From a virus, in the IMG/VR virus record IMGVR_UViG_3300008120_000654, positions 1-25,318 of that record: 25,318 bases of DNA; one strand, written 5' to 3'. The position numbers and the translations under genes were made by a program. Of this stretch, positions 1 to 8,085 are shown in pieces. Position 1 is the stretch's first letter. Each line of letters starts with the position of its first letter. The notes beneath the pieces were generated by a model. That model did not search any database. It was not told the origin of the DNA and saw only the letters and a list, made by a program, of their open reading frames with translations.

Positions 1-3000
1 GATTTCGATAAGCAAGTCACGCATTTCTTCGTTGGTCATACGTGTGCGCTGCACTTCTGTGAGCTGCGCGGTGGTGGTGGTCTGCATCAACGCATAGGCC
101 GCATCACCCTGCTGACCAAGCGTTGTGTAAAAGCCGAGCGCCTGCGAGTTGAACTGGTCGAGCGCCGTGTTCATCATCGCGGTGTAATCGACCAAGTTTT
201 GCGTGAGGCCGTTGCTTTCTTGGGTTAGCGATTCGATGCTGGCCTGATAAAAGAGCGCCTTCTGCGCATCACTTTGCGCGGCCGATTGCACTTCATTGAG
301 TGCAGCCATCGCTTCGTTGTAGGCTTTCAGATACTCGTCACTTGGGCGGTCGTAAAGCTGGCCTGCGCTGCCCAGCCGATCTTGAATGGCGCTGATGAGG
401 TTGTTTGCCGTGCTGGCGCGAAGGTCGCCTGTGGAATTGCGGAAGACTGACTGCAAGCCGCTGATGTATTCACCTTGCTGCGCAAACCGCGAGAAGGCCG
501 AAGCCGGATTGTTCGCGCTGAACGTCAGCGTCTTGATAGCGTTGTCAGCGGACTCTGCCACACTTTCCATCTGCGTGACCAGGTTCAGCTCGTATTGCAA
601 GCCCTCTACGCGCTTGGCAATGGCCTCTTGCTGTATACGCACAAAGTCCTGCTGCCCTTCTGCCAGGGCATCAAACCGCGCGCGAATGTTGGCCTGCCCG
701 GTCGAGACGTATTGATCGACAACCGACAAGGCTTGGTTGATGTAGCCAAGACGCTGCGAGGGGTCTGTGGCACCCGTGATCTGGCCTTGCAGCGCCGTGA
801 TGCGGCCCAACTGCGCACGCTCTTGGGTGTTGAACTCGCGACCAATCTTGCCGCGACCAGCGACCCCTTCAACGCCCGTGAGGCTGCCGCCAACACTGGC
901 GATGCGGCCCATCATCTGCTGACCGAAGTCGTAGCGGCCCTGGTTCAGGCTATCAAGCTGCGCCGTGAGATCGGCAACCAGCTCGCTCTCAACGTTGTAG
1001 CGGTTTTGAATTGAGGCCAGCAAGGTCGACTGTGCCTTGACTTGCTCGGCAGGGTCATTCGCGGCCAGCGCGGATTGCCAGGCAGCCTTGGCCTGGTCGA
1101 CCGAATCAGCGAGGCTGGTGAGCTGCTTGGTGAACTGCGCCATCGCGTCACCACTGAGGCCATCAATTTGCGCGGTGATGCTATCGATTGCGGCATTCAA
1201 TGCCGTATAGGCCGAGACCTGCTCACCAATGAACTTGATGAGTTGCTCAGATGTACCAGTAAAATTCTTGATCTGGTCAGCGATGCCGCTGTTGAGGTCT
1301 TTGAATACCTCAGAATATTTAATGGTCAGAAATTCTTTAGAGAGTTGCTCCGAGGCAGTGGGGTCACCCTTCGGGAATGAAAACTCGCGGCCTGTCATGC
1401 CGTTTAGACGGCCAGCCGCAGCGGCGATCTGTGCCGGTGTGAGTAGCCCGCCGATTTGTGTATCCAGCCCGCCTAGGCTGGTTTGAAAATTGCGGAAGCC
1501 TTGATTGCTGGCGTCATTACCCTGGGCGTATTGGAAGCCCTGCATGCCGAAGATGGAATCGCTCGCGTAACCCTGCGCGGCCGAACCAAAGCCGAGCCGG
1601 TACTTGGGGTTCTCGCCTTTGTCGCGGAAGGTCTGATAAAGCTGGTAGGCGGCGAGCGCTGCGGCAACATAAGGGCCAGCCGCACCCATTACGCTACCGG
1701 CTTGAAAGCCCAACGAGCCGCCACCGGCGCCGAGATTGGCGAACGTGCCGCCGAGGCCCACAGACGACCCAAAGGTGGCGCCGTTACCGAATGCGCTACC
1801 GAGCGCACCTAGGCTGCCAAGCGCCCCGCCACCGGAGAAGAGTGAGCCGAGGCCGCCTGCAGCGCCCCCTGAGCCTCCCAAAGCGCTTGCGATCACTTGA
1901 CTCGACGCGCCGGTGAGGGAAGCGGTGAGCTGAATAATGAACGGCCGCGCGACTAGCTGATAGAGCGCATTCTTGAGGCCATTCTTCAGGTAATCACCGA
2001 AGGATTTTGCGCCCTGCAATGCCGCCTTGAAGCCGCCGTCGATTATGTCGTACCAACTGCTGAAAGCAGAACGCGACTGCTGAATAGCATCTTTCTGTTC
2101 CAGCAATGCTCGCTTTTGTGCATACAGCGCAATGACGCTCGCTTCGTCTTCGTCGGTCAATGCCAGGCGAATGGCCAAGGCCTCTTCGCGCGCAAGGGTC
2201 AGCTCTCGCTGCGCGTTTTTTGCTCCAAGCATTTCGGCAATTTCGGCTTGCAACATCGCGTTGCCGTCCGTCATGCCATCGATCATTGAATTGCGCGCGT
2301 CGATAGCATCGACCTCTTGCTGCTGTGCTTCAGCTCGGAGCTTGTTTAAGTGTTCCAGCGCTTTTGCCTCTGCTTCGAGGCCGGCTTTGACGAACGGTTG
2401 CTGGTTCGTCAGTTTTTCAACCACATCACGGTATTGCTCAAGCGTCAGCTTGCCGCCTTTATATGCGCCGAATAGTTTTTGCAGGTCATCGTAGAACGAC
2501 GGGTCAAGGCCGCTTTCTTTACCGTTGATTTTGGCGAGCAGCTTGGTGATTTCATCGGTTCCCGCTTTCTGGGCACCAAGGAATGTCGCCGCGGCGGCGG
2601 CGGCGGCTTGCGACGCGCGCTGCTGCTCCTGGCTGAGACCCTTGACAGGCGCAATGGCGGCCGTCGATGCAGTGCCAATGCTCATGATGCTTTTTTCCCA
2701 AGCATCAAACTCAGCACGCGCTTTCTCGGCGTCTTCCTTCATCGCCCGCCCAATCGCAAGGCCACCCTTGATGTCGCCGCTGGCGAACGCAGCGATCTGA
2801 GCGGCCATGCCGCCGATCTCGGTGCCGACTCCTCGGAACACAAACGCAACATTGCCGAAGAGGACTGTGAGTGCCTTTCCGATTTCCAAAAGCGGACTGA
2901 AGGACTGACCCAGAGACGTGGATTTATCCTGCGCCTTCAGCATTTCGTCCGCCAGGGCGTTCAGCAATGGCAGCAATGGGCCGATCATGCGCGTCGCGAA

Positions 3001-3627
3001 CCCGCCAGTGCCGCCAAGCAGCACCAGTTTGTCGTTGAACGCATCGGCTTCGTCAGTCATCTGTTTTGTCACGCCTGATAGACGTGTGCCAACTTCGACG
3101 AGCTCACCTATCTTGGCACCGCCTTCCGCTAGTAGCGGCGCGGCACCCATCCACGACTTGCCGAGGGCTTCGGCCATGACAGCGGCCCGCTGCTGTGGAT
3201 CTTTCAGGTTTACAAAAACGTCGCTTAGCTGTTTAAATGCCTCGATCGGTTCTTTTGCGGTGATGCCTAGCGCCTTAAATCGCTCGCCATCTTTGCCAAT
3301 GTTCACCGAGAGTTTGTTCATCGCTGCCGCGATGGAGTTGAGATCACCTCCCGACTGCTTTGCGGCAACCCCTAGCCCGGCAAGATCCTCCACGCTGATA
3401 TTCGTGGCTAGGCTGAGGTCCCGAATCGCATCCATTGCATCAATGGCGCTCTTGGCCAGCGAAACGAGGCCCGCCACGCTGATGCCGGCGAGCGCGGCTT
3501 TGGCCAACGCGGCATAACGCTCGATCGACTGCGCGGCATCACCAACGATGCGCTTGGCATCGTTCATATCTTTTTGCAGGCGAGCCATGTTCGCGAGCAT
3601 TTCGATTTCGAGTGTGCCGACTTTCAT
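1..3627 (-). CDS. Tail tape measure protein (partial, runs off left edge)
   Basis: An uninterrupted minus-strand frame runs from the ATG at 3627 to the window edge (1209 codons, C-terminus missing). It follows the G/GT chaperone genes, where the tape measure gene sits in lambda-like siphophages. The protein would set tail length and pass through the tail tube. The N-terminus (MKVGTLEIEMLANMARLQKDM) is a helical start typical of the lambda-type family. There is a run of seven Ala at about residues 339-346, a helical charged stretch at about 390-500 (Glu/Gln/Ala-rich), a Gly/Ala-rich hydrophobic segment at about 575-650 that could be membrane-active, and a long Gln-rich helical C-terminal part. 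The ATG overlaps the stop of the T frame (ATGA), so translation is coupled. Family assignment rests on size, composition and gene order; I cannot see a lysozyme or peptidase motif in the visible part. Confidence 0.93.
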   Translation of the reverse strand, partial: MKVGTLEIEMLANMARLQKDMNDAKRIVGDAAQSIERYAALAKAALAGISVAGLVSLAKSAIDAMDAIRDLSLATNISVEDLAGLGVAAKQSGGDLNSIAAAMNKLSVNIGKDGERFKALGITAKEPIEAFKQLSDVFVNLKDPQQRAAVMAEALGKSWMGAAPLLAEGGAKIGELVEVGTRLSGVTKQMTDEADAFNDKLVLLGGTGGFATRMIGPLLPLLNALADEMLKAQDKSTSLGQSFSPLLEIGKALTVLFGNVAFVFRGVGTEIGGMAAQIAAFASGDIKGGLAIGRAMKEDAEKARAEFDAWEKSIMSIGTASTAAIAPVKGLSQEQQRASQAAAAAAATFLGAQKAGTDEITKLLAKINGKESGLDPSFYDDLQKLFGAYKGGKLTLEQYRDVVEKLTNQQPFVKAGLEAEAKALEHLNKLRAEAQQQEVDAIDARNSMIDGMTDGNAMLQAEIAEMLGAKNAQRELTLAREEALAIRLALTDEDEASVIALYAQKRALLEQKDAIQQSRSAFSSWYDIIDGGFKAALQGAKSFGDYLKNGLKNALYQLVARPFIIQLTASLTGASSQVIASALGGSGGAAGGLGSLFSGGGALGSLGALGSAFGNGATFGSSVGLGGTFANLGAGGGSLGFQAGSVMGAAGPYVAAALAAYQLYQTFRDKGENPKYRLGFGSAAQGYASDSIFGMQGFQYAQGNDASNQGFRNFQTSLGGLDTQIGGLLTPAQIAAAAGRLNGMTGREFSFPKGDPTASEQLSKEFLTIKYSEVFKDLNSGIADQIKNFTGTSEQLIKFIGEQVSAYTALNAAIDSITAQIDGLSGDAMAQFTKQLTSLADSVDQAKAAWQSALAANDPAEQVKAQSTLLASIQNRYNVESELVADLTAQLDSLNQGRYDFGQQMMGRIASVGGSLTGVEGVAGRGKIGREFNTQERAQLGRITALQGQITGATDPSQRLGYINQALSVVDQYVSTGQANIRARFDALAEGQQDFVRIQQEAIAKRVEGLQYELNLVTQMESVAESADNAIKTLTFSANNPASAFSRFAQQGEYISGLQSVFRNSTGDLRASTANNLISAIQDRLGSAGQLYDRPSDEYLKAYNEAMAALNEVQSAAQSDAQKALFYQASIESLTQESNGLTQNLVDYTAMMNTALDQFNSQALGFYTTLGQQGDAAYALMQTTTTAQLTEVQRTRMTNEEMRDLLIEI

Positions 3628-4507
3628 CGCTTTGGCCTTGTATCAATGAGTGTATCGAGCGCGAATTCGATGCGGTTTGAAACGGCATCGCGTTTTTCTT
3701 CCGTCAAGGGCACAAATGCGGGTGACGGACAATCGGGTTTTTCTGCTTTTCTGGCTTGGTCTAAATAGTCACCAGATAAGCGGCGGAGCATCTTGGCTTC
3801 CCACGGCGCGAGCGTGATGCCGGCCAACTGTTGCCAAGCGATCATGTCGACCCACATCAGTGGCACGGGGCCCATGCCGGCGGCGCTGGCTGGCCCGGCC
3901 TCCATGAGGTAGCTGACCAGGTACAGACCGCCTGATACCTCTGGCAAGTCAGGCTCGCCACCGTCGTCGAGGATCTCCTGCAGCCGCGATACGCGCGCTG
4001 GCTCGCTAGATTTCTTTTGGCTGAGCGTTTTATGCTCTTCCGTTGGCGGCGCCGGCGCGGTTTGTAGCCACGCCAGCACCCGCACATACAGGGCTAGTTC
4101 GGTGTAGAGCTCTTCGTAAAATTTGCCCAGTCACCGAGGTGTTCTTTCACCTGGTCGGCAATGAAGCCGATGGTGCGGTCGAGATACACCGCTTTGAATA
4201 GCTCTGGCCCTTCGAGGCCGTCGTATTCAATGTTGGTGAAACTCTTGGTGACATCCTTGAGGAATTCGGCGCGTTCCTCGGCGATTTCTTCAGGCGTTTG
4301 TTTGGCTTTGCCTTTGGCTTTGAGCCTGTTGAGCATTCGGTTGTTCTCACCTGCCTGCGCTTTGGCGTATTGCCGGGTACCGGGGCCATACACTTCAATC
4401 TTGCAGCGCAACTTGCCTTCGTCATCCGCGCACATGGGGTCATTGGCGGAATCGAGCAGCTCGATGGTGGCAGTGTCTTCAACGGCGAATTTGCGAATGT
4501 CTTTCAT
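3624..4507 (-). CDS. GT-like tail chaperone fusion made by -1 frameshift
   Basis: A -1 slip at 4118-4124 joins the first 130 residues of the G-like protein to the overlapping frame that ends at 3624. The fusion is about 294 residues and reads through the junction as NF-YEELYTELALY. The T part (164 residues) has no convincing start of its own: the first in-frame GTG (4085) is internal and has no Shine-Dalgarno, which supports expression as a fusion. The T part has a Pro/Glu/Lys-rich linker, then a helical domain (SGGLYLVSYLMEAG, MLRRLSGDYLDQARK). In lambda the T domain binds the tail tube while G holds the tape measure. The stop overlaps the tape measure ATG. A 5-bp TAGCC/GGCTA stem lies about 22 nt past the slip site as a possible but weak stimulator. 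Confidence 0.85.
4094..4507 (-). CDS. Tail assembly chaperone, lambda gpG-like
   Basis: This 137-residue protein starts at the ATG at 4507, preceded by a good Shine-Dalgarno (ACGAAGGAAACAAC). It lies directly before the tape measure gene and after the tail tube genes, the position of lambda gene G. It should coat the tape measure during tail assembly and be absent from the virion. The sequence is acidic and Lys-rich with a helical middle (about residues 60-100). Its last codons contain the heptamer A AAT TTT in the correct phase for -1 slippage at residues 129-130, after which the zero frame ends quickly (KSSTPN, stop). Sequence similarity to lambda G is not obvious to me by eye; the call rests on synteny plus the frameshift architecture. 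Confidence 0.85.
   Translation of the reverse strand: MKDIRKFAVEDTATIELLDSANDPMCADDEGKLRCKIEVYGPGTRQYAKAQAGENNRMLNRLKAKGKAKQTPEEIAEERAEFLKDVTKSFTNIEYDGLEGPELFKAVYLDRTIGFIADQVKEHLGDWANFTKSSTPN
4118..4124 (-). promoter_or_regulatory. -1 ribosomal frameshift site AAATTTT
   Basis: On the minus strand the G frame reads GCA AAT TTT ACG. The heptamer A AAT TTT fits the X XXY YYZ slippery pattern (AAA, TTT, T) in exactly the right phase. Slipping back one base enters the T frame, which stays open for 164 codons to the tape measure start. Lambda uses a different heptamer (GGGAAAG) at the same place. Confidence 0.85.
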
Positions 4508-4533
4508 GATGTTGTTTCCTTCGTGTGGTGAAT

Positions 4534-4563
4534 AAAAAAGCCCCCGGTGATCAAGCCGGGGGC
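4534..4563 (-). terminator. Intrinsic terminator inside the late operon
   Basis: On the minus strand an 8-bp stem (GCCCCCGG with CCGGGGGC, loop about 8 nt) is followed by TTTTTT. It lies after the 169-residue protein and before the G-like gene. It would cut transcription of chaperone and tape measure genes relative to the tube genes, unless Q-modified polymerase reads through. Confidence 0.85.
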
Positions 4564-4604
4564 CGGGCTACATGAGCCGCAAAGCGGCATGGGTTGCGTT
4601 TGCG

Positions 4605-5114
4605 TTATGAACCGATGATGATGATGTCGTAGGTGACTGTGGAACCGGCACCGCTGTTGGCGATACGCAGCAAATCCGCTGTGGTAGCAACGGCCGCGTA
4701 GGCGGTGTTGTCTGGTGCAAACAACGCGAAGACGCCACCGGGGCGAACAGTGACGGTGTGGGTGGCCGCGCCAAACATGGTGAAGACGGCGTTTGTCGCC
4801 GCAGCACCAACAATCACGTTGTTGGTATTCAACGGATCCGCGCGAACGATGAGGCCGCGGATTTTGGTGAAGTTCAACGCCGCCCCAAACGCATCGACCA
4901 GTGTTGCGCCGTTGAGGTCGAGATCTTCGCTGGCGCTTGCTGCCAAGGTGCGTGTGTCCGAAAACACGAGCTGGCCTTGGTTGGCACCGGAGCCGGTGCC
5001 CAAGACCATTTGGCCGTTGTAGTTGATCGGGGCCTGCTGGCTTTGCAGATCCAGATTGTCTGAGTAGGCGATATCCGCCAAGACGCGCAAGGATGCGCTG
5101 AGAACACGTGGCAT
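4605..5114 (-). CDS. Beta-rich phage structural protein, probably tail-associated
   Basis: This 169-residue protein starts at the ATG at 5114 behind a strong Shine-Dalgarno (ACGAAAGGAAACAACC). It has no Cys, little charge and alternating hydrophobic/polar stretches (INYNGQMVLGTG, VTYDIIIIGS), indicating a beta-sandwich fold. It sits between the tail tube gene and the G-like chaperone, and an intrinsic terminator follows it. The position suggests a tail tube partner or decoration protein, possibly abundant because it shares its leader motif with the tube gene. I do not recognise a named family; a second tube-like or virion-surface protein is possible. Confidence 0.75.
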   Translation of the reverse strand: MPRVLSASLRVLADIAYSDNLDLQSQQAPINYNGQMVLGTGSGANQGQLVFSDTRTLAASASEDLDLNGATLVDAFGAALNFTKIRGLIVRADPLNTNNVIVGAAATNAVFTMFGAATHTVTVRPGGVFALFAPDNTAYAAVATTADLLRIANSGAGSTVTYDIIIIGS

Positions 5115-5149
5115 GGTTGTTTCCTTTCGTTAGAGGTGAATGCCGTGGA

Positions 5150-5602
5150 TTAGGTGCGAACGATGCCGACGCCAGCGCTGTTGCTGGTGAGTTCGAGCAT
5201 GACGCTGGCTTGGGTGATGTTGTCCACCGAGCCGACGTTTGGCTTGAACTTCATCACTTGCGCTTGGAAGTAATACTTGCGGCCAGACTGCAGCGTGATT
5301 TCAAAGCTGTAGTCGTTGTCCGACACCGCAGCGGATTCAAGCAAGAGCTGGCCAGCGTCGGCTTCGTCGAGTGCCATCATCAAATTGATCTGGCCCTCGT
5401 TGTAGCTGCCTTTCTTTTTGACGGTGGCGCGGGTGCCGATCGGGTTGTGCGTGACGAGGTTGTACTCGCGGCCAAACTCGCCAAGGTCGGTGATCTCGCC
5501 CACTGCGGTCCAGCCAAGTGCAGCGTAACCCGCAACGTTAAAAGTGCCTGGTTGTGCGGCGCTCACGCGGATGGTTGAGCCCGCTGATGTTCTAGATGCC
5601 AT
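5150..5602 (-). CDS. Major tail tube protein
   Basis: This 150-residue protein starts at the ATG at 5602 with a strong Shine-Dalgarno (AAAGGAAAGCAC). Size, N-terminus (MASRTSAGSTIRVS) and features such as GWTAVGEITDLGEFGREYNLV and ALDEADAGQLLLE match the siphophage tail tube protein family (lambda gpV N-domain or HK97-like). It would polymerise into the tail tube around the tape measure. It lies after the tail terminator gene and before the chaperones, the standard order. Transcription terminators lie 5' of this gene (5621-5660) and 3' of the following one (4534-4563), so the two-gene unit is bracketed by terminators. Confidence 0.85.
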   Translation of the reverse strand: MASRTSAGSTIRVSAAQPGTFNVAGYAALGWTAVGEITDLGEFGREYNLVTHNPIGTRATVKKKGSYNEGQINLMMALDEADAGQLLLESAAVSDNDYSFEITLQSGRKYYFQAQVMKFKPNVGSVDNITQASVMLELTSNSAGVGIVRT

Positions 5603-5620
5603 GTGCTTTCCTTTCGTTTA

Positions 5621-5660
5621 AAAATAAAAAGCCCGCAGGCGTTAGCTCAGCGGGCGGGCT
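5621..5660 (-). terminator. Intrinsic terminator before the tail tube gene
   Basis: On the minus strand AGCCCGC pairs with GCGGGCT (alternative register GCCCGC with GCGGGC), followed by TTTTTATTTTT. It lies between the tail terminator gene and the tail tube gene. Its T-tract runs straight into the tube gene leader. Confidence 0.8.
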
Positions 5661-5694
5661 ATTTGCGACGCTTTTTACACGCCGGCAAAACTGG

Positions 5695-6105
5695 TTAGAG
5701 GTCTTCGATGTAGGCGACTCGGAAGTCCTGTGTTTGCATAAACACGGATGGATCGCCTCGGGAAAACTCCGGGCCTTGACCATCGGTGTGGATCGTGACG
5801 TTTTGCCGACCGGCTAGTGGGCCGATGCGGTTGCGCAGCGCCTTGCGGAGCGCGGCAAGGATGGTGCGAACTTCGCCACGCGTGCCGGCCACGACTGAGG
5901 CCTGCACGCGGTCGGTGCGGTGCGCGGTGCCGTGCTTTTGGGCGGTGAGAATATTGCGATCGACACCGCTCACCAGCAAAAAGCTAATCGCGGGCAGCGG
6001 TGTATTGGTTGGCAGCTCATCACCCATGATGCGAGCGACAGGCACGAGCTTGATCAGCGCCATGTCTTCTTTGGCCAAGCGCGCCAAGATCACCACGCCA
6101 CTCAT
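5695..6105 (-). CDS. Tail terminator/completion protein (DUF3168-like)
   Basis: This 136-residue protein is likely to cap the tail tube at the head-proximal end (role of lambda gpU or SPP1 gp17). The core GDELPTNTPLPAISFLLVSG, then a helix with AALRKALRNRIG, then FRVAYIEDL fits the DUF3168-type tail completion fold. The ATG at 6105 overlaps the stop of the gp10-like gene (ATGA). A second ATG at residue 15 could also serve as the start, but the coupled one is favoured. It lies directly before the tube gene, as in HK97-like modules. Confidence 0.75.
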   Translation of the reverse strand: MSGVVILARLAKEDMALIKLVPVARIMGDELPTNTPLPAISFLLVSGVDRNILTAQKHGTAHRTDRVQASVVAGTRGEVRTILAALRKALRNRIGPLAGRQNVTIHTDGQGPEFSRGDPSVFMQTQDFRVAYIEDL

Positions 6106-6605
6106 GCGGCACCCACTTCAACATCGCCAGCAGCCTCGATGCCGGCCTTGGTGAGACGGGCTTTGATGTAGTTGCCGACGGCGATCACGGCGTCTTGCTG
6201 CCGGTTATCCATCGCCGGGCGCATGAAGGGCTTGGCACGTGCGCCAGGGTGTTCGATGACTTCAGCAAACAGCCCGGCAAAAAACAGCGAGCGCGCATTC
6301 TTTGGTTTGATCCAGTGCGCGGCGGTGCCGTGCTCGATCCAGTTGGCAATGTAGCCGTGTTTGCCTGCCGTTTTGACGGTGGCGGTAACTACGCCTTTGC
6401 GTGAACGGGTGGTGACCTTGATGCCCTTGACCAGCTCGCCAGTTTCGACGCTGCCGTTGGTTTGCAGATTGCGCTGCGCATCGATGCGGATGGGCTTGGC
6501 ACCCGCCCGCAGCGCGCCGCGCATGATGTTGGCTTCCATCTTCGCGGGGAGCTGATCGAGAAAGGCTTGCAGCTCGCGCAACCCTTTGACGTTGACTTCG
6601 CTCAT
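6102..6605 (-). CDS. HK97 gp10-like tail component
   Basis: This 167-residue protein begins VNVKGLRELQAFLDQLPAKM and contains ALRAGAKPI, IEHGTAAHWI and HPGARAKPFMRPAMD, the hallmark stretches of the HK97 gp10 family (putative tail or head-tail joining component). It is basic, with long helices near both ends. The ATG at 6605 overlaps the head-closure stop (ATGA), and its own stop overlaps the next gene, so the whole connector block is translationally coupled. Confidence 0.88.
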   Translation of the reverse strand: MSEVNVKGLRELQAFLDQLPAKMEANIMRGALRAGAKPIRIDAQRNLQTNGSVETGELVKGIKVTTRSRKGVVTATVKTAGKHGYIANWIEHGTAAHWIKPKNARSLFFAGLFAEVIEHPGARAKPFMRPAMDNRQQDAVIAVGNYIKARLTKAGIEAAGDVEVGAA

Positions 6606-6955
6606 ACCCGGCTCCCTTGCATGGTGTAGCTTTCCACCATGAGCTCGATACCTTCGTTGCGGCCGAGAATTGCGGGCCCAGAAACAATCCGCGTTTCAAT
6701 GCCGCCACGCTCTAACAAAATGACGCGCATTTCCGCCGTGATGCCGGGGATGTAGCGAAATCGCACCCGCGTGGGCTGGTGGCCGACGCGGATGGTGTTT
6801 TCGACGTCTTCCGCGTTGGTGGGCAGCACATCTTTGAGGCTGGCAGGCAAGGTCACAAACTCACCCCACGACGTCACCAGGGCTTCGGTGAGTGGATCCG
6901 TAGTGGAGCTGGCGGACTCAATCCGCACCATTTCGTTGAGTGGGCCGAGATCCAT
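6602..6955 (-). CDS. Head closure/head-tail joining protein (SPP1 gp16-like)
   Basis: This 117-residue protein has the pattern of the phage head-tail joining family (SPP1 gp16, lambda gpFII-like role). It shows LNEMVRIESASSTTDPLTEALVTSW near the start, then a WGEFVTLPASLKDVLP stretch, then a beta-rich half (TRVRFRYIPGITAEMRVILLE) ending in MVESYTMQGSRV. It would close the capsid and provide the tail docking surface. The ATG at 6955 shares one base with the adaptor stop (TGATG). Confidence 0.85.
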   Translation of the reverse strand: MDLGPLNEMVRIESASSTTDPLTEALVTSWGEFVTLPASLKDVLPTNAEDVENTIRVGHQPTRVRFRYIPGITAEMRVILLERGGIETRIVSGPAILGRNEGIELMVESYTMQGSRV

Positions 6956-7542
6956 CAGAACCCCAACACGCGGTATTTGGCCACCAGGTGCTTCGCGGCC
7001 AAGGGGACGGTTTCCAGCTTTTGTACAGACGTCTCTGAACGGTTATCGTACAAATGTGCAGTGACCATCGCCACCGCAGTTTTGACATCGGCCGCCACCA
7101 AGTTGGCAGCAAAGCCCGCGACATACCGCACCTTGACGGCGTTTACCTGGCTGCGTGTGCCGGGCCAATCGGTGCCGACGGCAGGGACCAGCCAATGTTC
7201 GTGCGAATAATCATCCAGCGCATAGGTGCTGCTGGTGGCGGTGATCTCGGTACCGTCTTCGTTGAAGTACTTCAATGAGACGATGCTGGTGACGGGCCCA
7301 CGCGGCAACAAAATGGCACCTTCTGGGAACGCATCAAGTGACAGCTCAAGTGTTTTCGGGCAAAAGCTGCGGGCGGTGTAGCCTTCCACCCACTCGCGCG
7401 CGGCGGCTTGGAGCTCCATCAGCAATGCATCATCCGGATGCGCCGGCGTGGGGGTGCCGTAAGCGGTGACCCGGCAGCGGGTGCGCAATGCGGCCAGGGG
7501 GATCAGCTCATCGGCAACATCGGTGATGACTTTGATTCCCAC
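6955..7542 (-). CDS. Head-tail adaptor (phiE125 gp8/HK97 gp6-like)
   Basis: This 195-residue protein starts at GTG 7542 with GAGG five bases upstream. The middle reads AAREWVEGYTARSFCPKTLELSLDAFP and is followed by ILLPRGPVTSIVSLKYFNEDGTE. This is the typical signature of the phage adaptor family that forms the ring under the portal. The C-terminus is helical (ADVKTAVAMVTAHLYDNR). It is the first gene of the recognisable connector block. A portal and major capsid gene would normally lie upstream, but here a repeat-rich gene directly abuts it. Confidence 0.85.
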   Translation of the reverse strand: MGIKVITDVADELIPLAALRTRCRVTAYGTPTPAHPDDALLMELQAAAREWVEGYTARSFCPKTLELSLDAFPEGAILLPRGPVTSIVSLKYFNEDGTEITATSSTYALDDYSHEHWLVPAVGTDWPGTRSQVNAVKVRYVAGFAANLVAADVKTAVAMVTAHLYDNRSETSVQKLETVPLAAKHLVAKYRVLGF

Positions 7543-7544
7543 GA

Positions 7545-8084
7545 TTACCTCGACTTGGTTTGAACGTTTACCCGGACCGCTGCAGCCGGGGTGGTGCGTT
7601 GCCGCGTGTTTTCACTTCCTCTGGCGGCCTGCGAAACCAGGGCGCCACTACTGGTGCCCGCCGTTGTTACTACGCCCGCCGCAATACCAGTCAGCGTTAG
7701 AGTGCCGCTGCCGGCGGCTACAAGTGCCGAACCAACTGCACCAGTGGCAGTACCGCTTAAGGTTAGCGTGCCGCTGCCAGCAACTACGGTTGTTGATGCA
7801 CCCGCTGCGGTACCCCCTAACGTTACCGCCCCGCTGCCGGTGCATGCAATGGTCAACGTTCCAGATGAGGTACCGCTTAAGGTTAGAGCGCCGCTGCCGG
7901 TGCCTACAACCGTTGATGCACCCGCTGCGCTTCCGCTTAAGGTTAGAGCGCCACTGCCGGTGCCTACAACCGTTGATGCACCTGCTGAAGTGCCGCTTAA
8001 GGTTAGATCGCCGCTGCCGGTTCCCGTAATGGGCAAAGGCCCACCGCTACCACCGCCGATGCGGGGGACGCGAACGCGCAGCAC
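7545..8084 (-). CDS. Gly/Ser/Thr-rich tandem-repeat protein
   Basis: This 179-residue protein starts at GTG 8084, preceded by GGGGA. After an N-terminal basic segment (MLRVRVPRIGGGSGG) it consists of about seven units of 20 residues with the pattern GTGSGALTLSGTAAGASTVV, then a short basic tail (VRVNVQTKSR). The regular alternation of Gly/Ser turns and Thr/Leu/Val strands suggests a beta-solenoid or extended fibre. The start lies just past the ancestral stop of the LamG-like gene, so the two were probably coupled. The stop immediately precedes the adaptor start. I know no function; a fibre, spacer or surface-decoration role is inference. Confidence 0.7.
   Translation of the reverse strand: MLRVRVPRIGGGSGGPLPITGTGSGDLTLSGTSAGASTVVGTGSGALTLSGSAAGASTVVGTGSGALTLSGTSSGTLTIACTGSGAVTLGGTAAGASTTVVAGSGTLTLSGTATGAVGSALVAAGSGTLTLTGIAAGVVTTAGTSSGALVSQAARGSENTRQRTTPAAAVRVNVQTKSR
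7681..8040 (-). repeat. 60-bp tandem repeat array, six units
   Basis: Six 60-bp units follow each other with exact 60-bp register. Each contains a CCGCTTAAGGTTAG-like block and a CCGCTGCCGG-like block on the plus strand. Units 7861-7920 and 7921-7980 are the most alike. A further degenerate unit precedes 7681. The repeat encodes the 20-residue motif of the enclosing gene. Confidence 0.92.
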
Positions 8085-8085
8085 G

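Noticed and set aside
7681-8040. CRISPR-like array
   Set aside because: The 60-bp units are contiguous coding repeats without unique spacers.
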